A stretch of 64,000 nucleotides of DNA from JBBQYA01 sp031412335 (GTDB lineage: Bacteria; Bacteroidota; Bacteroidia; Sphingobacteriales; Sphingobacteriaceae). Shown one piece after another: positions 18,348 to 29,400 of the stretch (position 1 is the first letter of the stretch; each line of letters opens with the position of its first letter). The DNA is taken from positions 124,001 through 188,000 of the forward strand of contig JANOCT010000016.1 of assembly GCA_031412335.1 (NCBI GenBank), written 5' to 3'. The notes under the pieces are model-generated. The model was not told the DNA's origin, ran no database searches, and saw only the letters and a list, made by a program, of their open reading frames with translations. Made by a program: the position numbers and the translations under genes.

Positions 18348-19868
18348 ATGCAAACAAACACTTCTACTTCACATCCTAAAGGCCTTTACGTTTTATTTGC
18401 CACCGAAATGTGGGAGCGGTTTAGTTATTATGGCATGCGAGCCATTTTAGTCTTATTTATGATCAAGGCTTTAATGTTTGATAAAGTATTCGCATCTAAC
18501 TTATATGGAAGTTATACAGGTTTGGTTTATTTAACACCACTAATAGGAGGTTACATTGCTGATAGATACTGGGGAAACCGAAAATCTATATTAGCTGGAG
18601 GTTTACTTATGGCACTAGGGCAGTTTATTTTATTTGCTTGCGGGTCATTATTTCAAACCAATCCAGAGGTTGCTGCACTTTGTTTTTATTCAGGATTAGG
18701 AACAGTTATTATTGGTAATGGCTTTTTCAAACCAAACATTTCCAGTATGGTAGGCCAATTATATCGTCCTGGCGATAAAAGAACAGATGCTGCTTACACT
18801 ATTTTCTATATGGGAATTAATGTAGGAGCTGGTTTAGGTCCATTTGTATGCGGATATTTTGGAGAAACTAATAATATCGCCGATTTCAAATGGGCATTTA
18901 TGGCTGCAGGAATTGGTATGTTGCTTTCAGTAATCATCCTTACCCTTTTGCAAAATAAATACATTGTAGATCCTGATGGAAATCAATTAGGTGTTTTACC
19001 TAAAAATGAAGATGGAAATTTCAAAAAGCAAGCTCCATTAATTACCGTTTTATTAGGTTTATTGGCTTATGCAGCTTTAGCAATTGGAATTTTATACATT
19101 GACGTTCAAGTTTTTCCATTTCTTACTCCACTTTTAATTTTTGCTGTATTAGGAATTGGCTACATGATTTTCAGCGATAAATCATTAAATAAAATTGAAA
19201 AGGAAAAAATAGCAGTCATATTTATTGTTTCATTTTTCGTTATCTTTTTTTGGTCGGCATTTGAGCAAGCAGGAGCATCTCTTACTTTTTTTGCTGATGA
19301 GCAAACCAACAGAATGGTAGGAACTTATGAAGTTCCAGCTAGTTTTTTCCAATCGTTGAACTCTATATTTGTTATCGTTTTTGCGCCAGTTTTCGCTTGG
19401 GTATGGATTAAACTTGGTCAACGAAATGCAGAACCTGCTTCTCCAACAAAAATGGCAGCTGGTTTAATGCTTCTTTCTATTGGTTATTTAATCATTGCAT
19501 TTGGAGTAAAAGATGTAGCCCCAAGTGTAAAAGTAAGTATGATGTGGTTAGTAAGTATGTATGCATTTCATACATTCGGGGAGCTTTGCTTATCACCTAT
19601 TGGTTTATCATTGGTCAATAAATTAGCTCCGGTAAGATTTGCCTCTTTATTAATGGCAGTTTGGTTTTTGGCTAACGCCGCTTCCAACAAACTTGCTGGT
19701 GTTTTAAGCAGTTTTTATCCAGATCCTGCAAAACCTTTGCCTGTGCTTATGGGATTTGAAATTAGTAACCTATATCAGTTTTTTATGCTTTTCTGTATTT
19801 TTTCTGCAGTAGCATCTTTAATTTTATTTAGCTTAACAAAAAAGCTACAAAAAATGATGCATCAATAA
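18348..19868 (+). CDS. POT/PTR2-family proton-coupled di/tripeptide transporter
   Basis: 506 residues from the ATG at 18348. An in-frame ATG at 18303 would add 15 residues of unlikely sequence before the conserved 'HPKGLYVLFATEMWERFSYY'. The E-x-x-E-R-F-x-Y-Y-G motif is present at the first helix, followed by 'GFFKPNISSMVG' and the PTR2 signature block 'FYMGINVGAGLGPF'. About 14 membrane segments are visible, as is usual for bacterial POT proteins. It takes up di- and tripeptides with protons at the inner membrane. The DPP IV upstream on the same strand would supply dipeptides, and the OPT transporter follows after 88 bases. Confidence 0.92.
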   Translation: MQTNTSTSHPKGLYVLFATEMWERFSYYGMRAILVLFMIKALMFDKVFASNLYGSYTGLVYLTPLIGGYIADRYWGNRKSILAGGLLMALGQFILFACGSLFQTNPEVAALCFYSGLGTVIIGNGFFKPNISSMVGQLYRPGDKRTDAAYTIFYMGINVGAGLGPFVCGYFGETNNIADFKWAFMAAGIGMLLSVIILTLLQNKYIVDPDGNQLGVLPKNEDGNFKKQAPLITVLLGLLAYAALAIGILYIDVQVFPFLTPLLIFAVLGIGYMIFSDKSLNKIEKEKIAVIFIVSFFVIFFWSAFEQAGASLTFFADEQTNRMVGTYEVPASFFQSLNSIFVIVFAPVFAWVWIKLGQRNAEPASPTKMAAGLMLLSIGYLIIAFGVKDVAPSVKVSMMWLVSMYAFHTFGELCLSPIGLSLVNKLAPVRFASLLMAVWFLANAASNKLAGVLSSFYPDPAKPLPVLMGFEISNLYQFFMLFCIFSAVASLILFSLTKKLQKMMHQ

Positions 19869-19956
19869 TTAAATAGAAAAATAAGATATTTTTAAAAGTT
19901 AAAATTCATTTTTTTAATTTACCAATAATCACACAATTCTTCAAACCTATCCTATC

Positions 19957-22020
19957 ATGGCAGAAACACCAATTTCCGAGCACAAACCTTACATAAGTGC
20001 AGATCAGAATGTAGCTGAATTTACTGTAAAATCCATCTTATTGGGAGTACTATTTGGGGTTATATTTGGTGCGGCAACGGTTTATTTAGCATTAAAAGCT
20101 GGATTAACGGTATCAGCTTCTATTCCCATTGCTGTATTGGCAATTTCTATAGGTCGTAAATTATTTAAAACAACTATTCTCGAAAACAATATTATTCAAA
20201 CTACTGGTTCAGCTGGTGAATCTATTGCCGCTGGTGTTGTATTTACTTTGCCAGGTTTCTTGTTTTTATCCATCGGAACAGATGGTGTAAGCGTTGGAAA
20301 TGAATTTTTTACCTATTTCAGTATTTTCTTTTTAGCTGCATTTGGGGGTATTTTAGGAACATTAATGATGATTCCATTACGGAAATCATTAATTGTTAAA
20401 GAACATGGTGTACTTCCATATCCTGAAGGAACTGCCTGTGCATCAGTTTTAATTGCTGGAGAAAAAGGTGGTGATTTTGCAAAAACTGCTTATTTAGGTT
20501 TAGGAGTTGCTTTAGCTTATGCGATGTTGCAAAAGGTATTTCATATTATTGCTGAAACTCCAACTTGGGCAAGTACTCAAGCCAATAAATTTTTCCCTTC
20601 AGCTACGGTAAATGGAGAAATAACGCCAGAATATTTAGGAGTTGGGTATATAATTGGCCCTAAAATAGCTGGAGTTTTAGTGGCGGGTGGAGTCTTAGCT
20701 TGGTTAGGTTTAATTCCTTTGCTAGCATCCGTTGTTCCAGCAGAAACTATTGCATTACAACTCATAAAATTAGGTTACCTGAAAGATTTGCTAACACCTG
20801 GTGGACCAGGTGGCTGGGATCCTGCAACTCAAACTTTTGGAAATACTGCTTCTGCAGTATATAGAGCTTATGTTCGACAAATTGGTGCTGGTGCTGTAGC
20901 TGCGGGTGGTTTTATCACCTTAATAAAAACAATTCCAACCATTATTTCATCCTTTAAAGAAAGTATTGGTTCATTAAAACAAGAAAATAGTGGTGTAATA
21001 ACAAAACGAACTGAACAAGATTTATCATTTAAAACCGTAATATTTGGATCACTTGCATTAATTGTTTTAATGGTTGTGCTTCCACAAATTCCAGGAGATT
21101 CTATTCTAAATAAATTTTTGATTGGCATTTTGGTTATAATTTTTGGGTTTTTCTTTGTTACTGTTTCCAGCCGAATTGTAGGTTTAATTGGTTCGAGTTC
21201 TAATCCGATTTCGGGTATGACCATCGCAACTTTGATGGGAACCTGTTTAATATTTATTAGCATCGGTTGGACGGGCGTTGCTTACGAGCCAATGGCATTA
21301 GTAGTCGGAGGCATAATTTGTATTGCCGCTGCAAATGCTGGCGCAACTTCACAAGATTTAAAAACAGGATACATAATTGGTGCAACTCCAAAATACCAGC
21401 AAATAGCGTTATTTATTGGAGCAATTGTTTCTGCGGTTGTAATTGGTATTACCATTAAAATTCTTGACAACCCAACCCCAGATATGTTGGCTCAAGGTAT
21501 AACCCATGCAATTGGAAGTGATAAATTTCCAGCTCCACAAGGTACTTTAATGGCAACATTAATCAGAGGTTTATTATCGTTTAATTTAGATTGGCAATTT
21601 GTTTTAGTTGGAGTTTTTCTTTCTATAACCATGGAATTATGCGGAGTGAAATCTTTATCCTTTGCAGTTGGTGCATATTTACCATTATCTACTACACTTC
21701 CAATTTTTGCAGGCGGTGCACTCAAAGGTTTAGTTGATTGGAAAATGAAGAAAGCAAATGAAAAAGTAGAAGACGAAGAATTAGGCAGAGGTAGTTTGTT
21801 TGCTACTGGTTTGGTAGCTGGTGGTGCATTGGCAGGTGTTATTGTTGCCTTACTATCAGTGGATGAAGGAATATTTAATGCATTAGCAAAAGTAAATGCA
21901 GAAGAAGGAATAACGAACGCAATAGGTGCTGGTGGTTTCCAATTGTTAGGTTTTGGATTCTTTTTATTAATGGCTTTTATGCTGTATAGAGTTGCAGTTA
22001 AGAAACCGATTGAAGAATAA
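19957..22020 (+). CDS. OPT-family oligopeptide transporter
   Basis: 687 residues, with about 16 hydrophobic segments as in prokaryotic OPT proteins. Recognisable blocks are 'YLALKAGLTVSASIPIAVL' near residue 45, 'NIIQTTGSAGESIAAGVVFT' near 80, 'LPYPEGTACASVLIAGE' near 150, and 'NAGATSQDLKTGYIIGATP' near 460. These match the bacterial TIGR00733-type branch. Members import oligopeptides or metal chelates; peptide import is favoured here by the neighbouring POT transporter and peptidase. It has its own terminator at 22045. ATG start; no ribosome-binding site stands out, as is usual in this phylum. Confidence 0.92.
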   Translation: MAETPISEHKPYISADQNVAEFTVKSILLGVLFGVIFGAATVYLALKAGLTVSASIPIAVLAISIGRKLFKTTILENNIIQTTGSAGESIAAGVVFTLPGFLFLSIGTDGVSVGNEFFTYFSIFFLAAFGGILGTLMMIPLRKSLIVKEHGVLPYPEGTACASVLIAGEKGGDFAKTAYLGLGVALAYAMLQKVFHIIAETPTWASTQANKFFPSATVNGEITPEYLGVGYIIGPKIAGVLVAGGVLAWLGLIPLLASVVPAETIALQLIKLGYLKDLLTPGGPGGWDPATQTFGNTASAVYRAYVRQIGAGAVAAGGFITLIKTIPTIISSFKESIGSLKQENSGVITKRTEQDLSFKTVIFGSLALIVLMVVLPQIPGDSILNKFLIGILVIIFGFFFVTVSSRIVGLIGSSSNPISGMTIATLMGTCLIFISIGWTGVAYEPMALVVGGIICIAAANAGATSQDLKTGYIIGATPKYQQIALFIGAIVSAVVIGITIKILDNPTPDMLAQGITHAIGSDKFPAPQGTLMATLIRGLLSFNLDWQFVLVGVFLSITMELCGVKSLSFAVGAYLPLSTTLPIFAGGALKGLVDWKMKKANEKVEDEELGRGSLFATGLVAGGALAGVIVALLSVDEGIFNALAKVNAEEGITNAIGAGGFQLLGFGFFLLMAFMLYRVAVKKPIEE

Positions 22021-22044
22021 AATTTTACATTTATTTTAGTAGAG

Positions 22045-22078
22045 AATGCCTTTCAGCAAAACTGGAAGGCATTTTTTT
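22045..22078 (+). terminator. Rho-independent terminator of the OPT gene
   Basis: A 12-base stem (AATGCCTTTCAG with CTGGAAGGCATT, one G-T pair) and 5-base loop are followed by seven T's, starting 25 bases past the stop. Confidence 0.85.
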
Positions 22079-22237
22079 ATAATTATTTATTTGGGCTTAT
22101 ATAACCACTAAAATTTTTTCTACTATAAATCTCTTCTCGTAAGCACAATTTTAATTTCTCAATCAATTAATAAACATAGTATGCTAGTGATCTGTACGTA
22201 AAGAATTTGCTACTTTTTTATTTTTTTAAAGCTCAAA

Positions 22238-22268
22238 TTTGTATTTTATATTTATTGCTCTATATTTA
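22238..22268 (+). promoter_or_regulatory. Bacteroidota-type promoter for the OsmC-like gene
   Basis: TTTG at 22238-22241, a 19-base spacer, then TATATTTA at 22261-22268, compared with the consensus TTTG and TAnnTTTG (one mismatch in the -7 box). It lies 18 bases before the GTG start. Confidence 0.4.
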
Positions 22269-22285
22269 AAACATATAATAAAGCA

Positions 22286-22684
22286 GTGAAAAATAAAACA
22301 ACCATCGAGGCAATTATTCATAATACGCCATACAAAACCACCATACAAGCCGGAAATCATACTTTAACCAGCGATGAGCCTATCGAGAACGGAGGAAAAG
22401 ATAAAGGCTTCAATCCGTTTGAGTTGTTACTTTCTTCTTTAGGTTCGTGTATGGCAATTACCATGAAAATGTACGCAGAACGAAAAGATTGGGATATTGG
22501 GGAGGTGAAAGTAGAATTAGCAATGGAAAAAGAAGGGGAGTATACAGTGATTAATAGAAAAGTAACTTTTTCAGATGATTTGACTGCTGAACAACAAAAA
22601 CGCTTGAAACAAATTGCCAACGCTTGCCCAATTCATAAAATACTTACTACTAAAACGGTCATCAGTTCGTTGAAAGAGGTTTAG
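22286..22684 (+). CDS. OsmC-family protein (peroxide/thiol stress, YhfA-like)
   Basis: 132 residues, typical for the family. The two redox cysteines are present: one in 'SLGSCMAITMKMYA' after the helix 'NPFELLLSSL', the other in 'ANACPIHKIL'. OsmC/Ohr proteins reduce organic hydroperoxides in the cytoplasm; YhfA-like members such as this have less certain activity. The start is GTG at 22286: no suitable ATG lies between it and the conserved region. It is monocistronic between two terminators. Confidence 0.88.
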   Translation: MKNKTTIEAIIHNTPYKTTIQAGNHTLTSDEPIENGGKDKGFNPFELLLSSLGSCMAITMKMYAERKDWDIGEVKVELAMEKEGEYTVINRKVTFSDDLTAEQQKRLKQIANACPIHKILTTKTVISSLKEV

Positions 22685-22734
22685 ATAATAAAATCTAAAA
22701 TAATTTCAAAAAAGAGAACAGAATAAATAGCGAA

Positions 22735-22760
22735 AATTAAAACTCAGTTGAGTTTTAATT
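22735..22760. repeat. 26-base perfect palindrome, copy 2 of the intergenic repeat
   Basis: AATTAAAACTCA and its exact complement flank a 2-base centre GT. The inner 20 bases recur at 941-960 with one change. It sits 51 bases past the OsmC stop and ahead of a strong bidirectional terminator, so it may be a binding site rather than a terminator. Confidence 0.5.
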
Positions 22761-22807
22761 CATTCCGATTTGCCGTTTTCAAATAACAGGATATCTTGGC
22801 TTCTCAC

Positions 22808-22846
22808 AAAAAAAGCGCGAATCTTTTTCAAGATTCGCGCTTTTTT
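22808..22846. terminator. Bidirectional terminator between the OsmC-like and T9SS genes
   Basis: An 11-base GC-rich stem (GCGCGAATCTT with its complement) has a 4-base loop, is extended by A-T pairs, and has A's on one side and T's on the other. It therefore works for both converging genes. Confidence 0.9.
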
Positions 22847-22864
22847 AATAATTAGCAAGTTGAA

Positions 22865-25800
22865 CTATCTAAGCAGTGTAATACTACCAGTTTTCTGTTG
22901 CGCTTTAGATTTAAGGACGTAGAAGTAAGTACCATCGGCTTTTTCGTCCCCATCCCAACGGAATGCAGGATCAGTACTTTCAAATACTTTTTTGCCCCAA
23001 CGATCGAAGATTAAGAAACTAAATTCAGTATCGCAGAAAATGGCAAACTTCTCAACAATGCTGTACTGATCGTTTTTACCATCACCGTTTGGAGTAAACA
23101 CGTTGGGAACATCGTCATTCTTTTCATTTCCGGTTATCACTTTTACATACACCACTTTAGTTACTGTATCCGAAACACAATCGCCATAAAAACTTTTGAA
23201 AGTAACGGTGTAAGCTTCTTCTCGTAGATTAGCACATTCGGTTTGCCAGCTAAGTTGTCCCTCAGCTTTTCCTTCAGCATTCGGATTGTTGGTAAAAACA
23301 GCAGGATTTGGACTAAAATTAAACAAATCAGAGCTGGCAGAAATAATAACGCCACTACTAGAAATCTCGTTTTGCGAAGTAATAAGAGTAGATAGCATAG
23401 AACCAGCAATCACCTTGACAGTATCATTGTTCACCGTAGGATCATCAACAGTAATAGTAGGAATGTATGCAGGATTTTCGATTACTTTCAGATTATAAAT
23501 ATAAACGGTAGAATCAGAAAAAGGACAAGCAAAATCGCGTACCACAAACCGAACTACATACGCAGTATCGTTTACTAACGCACAATCGGGTGTCCAAGTA
23601 AAAGAAGCATTTGCAGTATCAATGGTAACTTGCGAACTGGTAGTAAATACCGGCTTATTAATAATTAAAGGATTGTTGTACAAATCAGAAGTGGAAGAAA
23701 TTTCTAAAATCTGTCCACTTTGCAAATCGGTAGCAGCAAAATTTAGTACGAATTCATCTTTGTAATAAAGATCTTGATTAATGATAGTTGCAGGAACATC
23801 AACCAATGTAGGAGCATCATTCGGTGCTGGAATAATGGTAATTTCTAATGTCACTTTCGTTGTATCGGGAAAAGGACAAAGATCATCAAATGTTAAAAAT
23901 TCAATGAGGTATGGAATGGTGCCAGCGTTTTCACATCGGGTGTTCCACTCGAAACTAGCAGTAGCTTTATTTATTCCAGAGTCTGCTGTAAAGGTAGGAC
24001 CATTGAAAAAAGTGGAAGAAAACACATCTGGTGAAGTAACAGACCTAGCTAAAATTTTAACGAAATTATACTTGGTATCATCATCATCTGAGGTGAAATT
24101 TAACGTGTATTGATCTCCCGCATTTACATTAACCTTTATAGGGCTTGATCCAAAAGAAAATAAAGGATTATCATTATCTTCTCGCTCCACTAAAATAAAA
24201 TAGGTTCGCTTGTTGGTATCTACTGGGCAACCATTATCATAGGTAGTAATAATCAATTTATACGGAACGGTATCCGCTTCTGTACAATCGGGTGTCCAAC
24301 TAAATACCGAAGTTGCAGAATCTAAGGCACCAACCACATTGGCAAATGTTGCAGGATTTACAGAACCGGCAAAAGCAGTCAGGTCTGCTTCCAGATTAAT
24401 GATGTTGTACACATCACCTGTATCTCTTACCGTAATTGGAAGACTTAACGTTTCACCTACTTTAACTTTAATAATATCACCAGGAGGGGAAATAGAAGAA
24501 ATAACAGGGCCAGCGTTGAAAGGCGAATCCACATAAATCAATAAAAAATAAAAGCTAGAATCGCTTGCAGAATTGGGACAAGGCAAATCTCGAACTTTGA
24601 ATTTAACGAGGTAAGGAGTTTCACGAATATCTGCACAAGTAGTTTGCCATTCAAACCTAACGCGCGTTTGATTTACAGCCTGATTTAGGTTTAACGTAAC
24701 CCTCGAAAACCGATCCGGATCATCTCTCAAATCTCCTTCAAAGGTAACAAATGGCACATTCTTGATATTGGAATCGAGGGCAAAAAACTCTAGCAAATTG
24801 GTTTTCTGATCTCCTTTTACACGAATTTCAGTAACAAGTGGTTGAGTGTTAAGCGGTGTATCGGTACCCAAAGAAAAGTAAGGTCTATTGTTATCTCTAG
24901 CTCTCACAAAAATAAACACATTGATGGTATCAATAAAAGGAGAGGGGCAGGTATTATCGCGAGAAATAATGGTAAATCGATAAGCACTATCCGAAATGGA
25001 ATTACACGGAGGCGTCCAATTAAAGAGAGCAGTAACTTGTGGTCCGGTTTGATTAATGGTATCAGATGTACCCGGCAAACCACCGCCAGTACCAAAAACA
25101 GCACCAAAGTTAAAGGGATAATTAGCACCAGACACAGCCTCTGTCCTTACAATAATACTATCCTTCGGATCATCTTTAATGGTAAAGCGAACTTCCCGTT
25201 CCTCTTCTGCAAAAAACTCATATTCAATTCGGGTTGTACTATTCTGATCATCCGATGCGATAGGTGGGCTTTCTGTGTTTTCGAAAACTTGAAACTGAAA
25301 TTCTCGCCGGATTTCTCCGATTTTTACACCTGATATAGGGTCATAATGACTAACTCTAATTGCAAAAAGGTATTTTCCTGATATTAATGGAGTGAAAGCA
25401 ATATCACCATTTAAGACATTAATCATATCTAATGCGTCAGAGGGAAGAGAATTTAAATAATTAAAAAATAATGAATATCCAGGATTAAAAGGAACAGGTG
25501 CATCAGCTTGATTGTTAGTTCCTGGCAAAAGCGGAGATATGATATCATAAGATAAAGAATCGTTATCTAATTGAGTAGCTAAATAGTTTTGTTTAAATTG
25601 TTTACCTTCTAAAGCAAATGTAATTGGATCTTTATTAAATTTTGGAGAATCATATCCTGGATAAAGAGCCAATGATGGAAATTCCATGTAATATTGAGCA
25701 TCAGTATTATCTCCAGCATAATTAATTAAACCTTGATTTCTTGCAAAATCTTCAAACCAAATATAATACCCAGTTGCAGAATTGTAATTTGACGGTAATA

Positions 25801-26149
25801 AAGTTAGCCTAATTGTACTTAGAATACCTACTTCAACTTCTTGTAAAATATTATTAGGAACACAATCTTCATCATCATATTGAATATCAAAAATCGGTGG
25901 TATTAAATTGGCAGTTATACTTAATTTTGAAGCTCCATTCGATTTTTGATTTATTCCACCAACTAGGCTTGCAGGAACTGGAGGGCCACCAGATTTATCT
26001 CTAAAATATCTTAAAGTAATTATGTAACTATTAACATTTCCAACTACTGGTGCATGCCTCATAGTAATCTCACCACCAACAATGTGGGATGCAAAACCTG
26101 AAACACCAAAAAATAAAAAGCAAGTTAAAAAGTAAATTTTTTTCATCAT
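22865..26149 (-). CDS. Large T9SS type B cargo with 'SH-GGEIT' start and repeated Ig-like domains
   Basis: 1094 residues. Signal peptide 1-20 ('SGFA-SHI'), then 'SHIVGGEITMRH', the same opening as the genes at 1 and 995. After about residue 300 there are at least six repeats of roughly 100-115 residues. Each carries a 'F-W-T-P-x-C' strand, an '-Y-x-x-x-F' strand and a '-D-x-x-C-P' turn with paired Cys, so a chain of disulfide-bonded Ig or cadherin-like domains. The last 85 residues are a gliding-motility-associated (CHU_C, T9SS type B) tail: 'VPNVFTPNGDGKND', 'FLIFDRWGKKVFES', 'GTYFYVLK'. It is therefore secreted and held on or released from the surface. An adhesin role is inference. The 306-base region upstream is shared with the divergent giant gene. 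Confidence 0.9.
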   Translation of the reverse strand: MMKKIYFLTCFLFFGVSGFASHIVGGEITMRHAPVVGNVNSYIITLRYFRDKSGGPPVPASLVGGINQKSNGASKLSITANLIPPIFDIQYDDEDCVPNNILQEVEVGILSTIRLTLLPSNYNSATGYYIWFEDFARNQGLINYAGDNTDAQYYMEFPSLALYPGYDSPKFNKDPITFALEGKQFKQNYLATQLDNDSLSYDIISPLLPGTNNQADAPVPFNPGYSLFFNYLNSLPSDALDMINVLNGDIAFTPLISGKYLFAIRVSHYDPISGVKIGEIRREFQFQVFENTESPPIASDDQNSTTRIEYEFFAEEEREVRFTIKDDPKDSIIVRTEAVSGANYPFNFGAVFGTGGGLPGTSDTINQTGPQVTALFNWTPPCNSISDSAYRFTIISRDNTCPSPFIDTINVFIFVRARDNNRPYFSLGTDTPLNTQPLVTEIRVKGDQKTNLLEFFALDSNIKNVPFVTFEGDLRDDPDRFSRVTLNLNQAVNQTRVRFEWQTTCADIRETPYLVKFKVRDLPCPNSASDSSFYFLLIYVDSPFNAGPVISSISPPGDIIKVKVGETLSLPITVRDTGDVYNIINLEADLTAFAGSVNPATFANVVGALDSATSVFSWTPDCTEADTVPYKLIITTYDNGCPVDTNKRTYFILVEREDNDNPLFSFGSSPIKVNVNAGDQYTLNFTSDDDDTKYNFVKILARSVTSPDVFSSTFFNGPTFTADSGINKATASFEWNTRCENAGTIPYLIEFLTFDDLCPFPDTTKVTLEITIIPAPNDAPTLVDVPATIINQDLYYKDEFVLNFAATDLQSGQILEISSTSDLYNNPLIINKPVFTTSSQVTIDTANASFTWTPDCALVNDTAYVVRFVVRDFACPFSDSTVYIYNLKVIENPAYIPTITVDDPTVNNDTVKVIAGSMLSTLITSQNEISSSGVIISASSDLFNFSPNPAVFTNNPNAEGKAEGQLSWQTECANLREEAYTVTFKSFYGDCVSDTVTKVVYVKVITGNEKNDDVPNVFTPNGDGKNDQYSIVEKFAIFCDTEFSFLIFDRWGKKVFESTDPAFRWDGDEKADGTYFYVLKSKAQQKTGSITLLR

Positions 26150-26455
26150 AAGAATCGTATTGGTAAAAAAATAAAGAAAATGTGATGTCAGATTCCAAAT
26201 GTAAACTATAAATTGGAATTTTTCAAAATGGAAACATAGAAAATTAAAACTTTACATTTTACGTATATAGTTTAGCAAGCAATTTTTTAACCCTGAAATC
26301 AAGAAACATTTTTTTTAATTAAGAAAGTTGCAAATGATATAGGAATTTAAAATTTTCCAATCAGATTTTACTAATTCATTTTTTTACCCTATTTTGCTGA
26401 AGTTTTCACATTAATTTTAAGTCTTTCTAATTCTATTCTAAATAATTTATACCGT
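26150..26455. other. Divergent intergenic region between two surface-protein genes
   Basis: No gene seen. ATTCCAA at 26192-26198 with TTGGAAT at 26213-26219 forms a 7-base inverted repeat, 43-70 bases ahead of the minus-strand start. Both promoters must lie here, but no clear -33/-7 pair was found. Confidence 0.45.
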
Positions 26456-29400
26456 ATGATGCGTAAATTTACACCTGCTTCCATCACTACCTCTCTACCT
26501 AAAACATTACTAACCTTACTTTTACTGGTTGCTTTTTCAGATTTTGTTAAAGCACAATATTGCCTTTCAAGAGCCACAAATCCTGCGGATTCTGATATTG
26601 GTCAAGTAATTTTTGGTACCTTAAGTAATGGTACACCATTACCAGCATTATCAAATCCTAATGGCAATCCAGCTGGCTATGCAGATTTTACGGCATTGCC
26701 TGCACCAGTGGTATCGTTAGGTCAAGTAGTTCCTATTTCTGTTTCTTATGTTTCAGTTTCACCAAACCCATTTTCGGCGCAAGCAAAAGCTTATATTGAT
26801 TATAACAATGATGGAGATTTTACGGATGCGGGTGAAGAAGTATTTTCTGGAAATACAAGCAACGGATCTTTTACCACGAGTGGAAATGTAACCATACCTC
26901 CCACTGCCAATGTTGGTGTTACCAGATTACGAGTGGTTTTATCTGAAGGTAGTGTTTCAGGACCATGTGGTAATTATACGTATGGCGAAACTGAGGACTA
27001 TTCAATTGAATTAGTAACAACTCTTTTTGCTGATGATATTGGAGTTACAAGTTTAGAAGCTCCACTGCCTCCGGTTGCTGGTACTAATATTCTACTGAGA
27101 GTAAGAATGAGAAACTATGGATATAACTCTTTGACCAATGCAGTTATTACTTATACCATAAATGGAGGTGCTCCTGTTGATTTTAATTATACTGGCCCCT
27201 CTTTAGCATCTAATACAATTTCCAATATTATCACATTGGGCAATTTTAGTCCTGCTGCTAGTGATGTTGTAAGAGTTTTTACGCAAAAACCAAATTCTCC
27301 AATTAATCAAGATCCAAATACTGTTAATGATACATTAATCTTCAAAATTTGTAGTGGTGGAATTCCTTTAATTGGCACAAAAACCATTGGAGGACTTAAT
27401 CCAGATTACCCCAAAATTATTGACGCAGTAAGTGCTTTGCAATGTAATGGAATATCTGGTCCAGTTACTTTTAACATTCGTCCAGGAGTTTATAATGAAA
27501 GAATTTTCTTAACCCCAGTAACAGGATCTTCGTCAACCAACACGATTATATTCACAACAGCTGGTACTGCTAAAGATGTAATTATCAACGGAACTTTTGG
27601 AAATACCATTCATTTAAACGGTGCTGATTATGTTACTATCAAAAATTTGATTGTATTAAATAAAGGAATTTTTGAAGGAGCAGGAATTTTACTTTCTAAC
27701 CAAGCTGATTTTAACACCATTGAAAATAATGTGGTGCGTGTTGATTCAACTTCAAAAGAAGCAAAATTCGTAGGAATAGGAGCCTTAACTGGTTTTGTGG
27801 GCAATTTAGCAGGAAATCATGCTAATAATACGATTGTGAAAGATAATGTTATTGTTGGTGGCTCTTGGGGTATTTACTTCACTGGATTAAATACAACTAC
27901 TAGAGGAATTTTAAATACCATAACAGGCAATACAATTACCAAAGCATATAATGCAGGCATTTTTACATTGTTCAACAATGGAATTGATGTTATAAATAAT
28001 AAAGTGAGATTGAGGGAAGAAAGTAGTTCTTCGTCTACAGGTATTAGTATTAATAGTTGTAGTTTTAATTTAACTAAAAATACAGTGGTTCGGCGTAATT
28101 ATGTTACCAATGCCAGTTTAAATGGGATTATTGTAAATACAGTTTTAGGGATTTCAGCGGCTAATTCTGCTGATTTTTCCAATAATATGGTTGCTGGAGG
28201 GTTTAAGAGTAATTCAACTGAAGTAACTGCAATTCCAACTGGAATTTCTGTTAGTGCTTCTAGCTTCATTAATTTTTATTACAACTCTGTAAATATGGAT
28301 GCTCCATCGGCATCTTCAAGAGCATTTTTTCAAACTGGTGGAGCCAATTTGAGAATTGCTGGAAACGTGTTTTCAAACGATTCGGTGGGGGTTGCTTATT
28401 TTATAAGTACACCAGCTGCCATTACTCAAAGCGAATTCAATAATTATTTTAGTGCACAAGGTCAATTTTTTGGTTTATGGAATAATATCGGTTATTCTGA
28501 TATAAGTGATTTAGCCTTAATAAATGGAAAAGAGACTGGTTCCATAAAAGTAGATCCTCAATTTTTTGGATTTGATGATTTGCATACGAATAATCCTTTA
28601 TTGGATGCAACTGGGCCAAATTTAATAAGTGTTCCAGATGATTATGATGGTCAAGCTCGTTCTACACTTTCACCAAGTGATTTTGGTGCAGATGCATTTT
28701 TACGATATCTGGATGATTTAGCGGTTGTTGATATTTCTCCAAAAACTTTAAAAATAGGAGCTAATGCTATCGATTTTACTGTAAAAAACTTTGGAGTAAA
28801 TCCAAGAACTGGAACATGTTTTTATCGGATTAGACTTAACGGAGTTAATACTACTATTAATAAAGAATTTATATTTTCATCAACAACATCAACTCCTCCA
28901 GTATTACCACTTCAACCAGGCGAATCTAGGGTGTTTTCTTTCAATTTGCCAGCAGATTTATTAAACATTACTGCCTTAGGTACTTACGAAGTTTGCGTTC
29001 TTCCAGTGTTAAGTGGTGGTTGTGCAGGAGAAGATAATATTAGTAATGATAAGTTTTGTGTAACAGTATGCACAGGTAAAGAAGGAGATTTATTAGTTGG
29101 GCCTACTAGAACGTACAAAAAAATTCAAGAAGCATTAGACGAACTTGTCTGTGGTATTGCTGGAAAAGTAACCATCAAAATGGATCCAGGAACGTATAAT
29201 GAACAATTGCTGATTAATAAATATGTTAATTCATCTAATGTTAATAATGTAACATTAACTTCTGCAACTGGTAATGCAGCTGATGTAATTATCAAATCAA
29301 GTGGTATTTCAGCAGTAAATCATGCAACCGTTATTTTTAACGGTACCAAAGACATCGTTTTATCTAAATTAACAATTGTAAATGAAGGTGTTAATTTTGG

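Noticed and set aside
20868..21263. 131-codon open frame on the minus strand
   Set aside because: It is opposite the OPT transporter; its Pro/Lys/Ile-rich product mirrors hydrophobic codons of the real gene.
24842..25333. 163-codon open frame on the plus strand
   Set aside because: It lies opposite the Ig-repeat region of the 1094-residue T9SS protein, whose frame has clear domains; the antisense product has no recognisable features.
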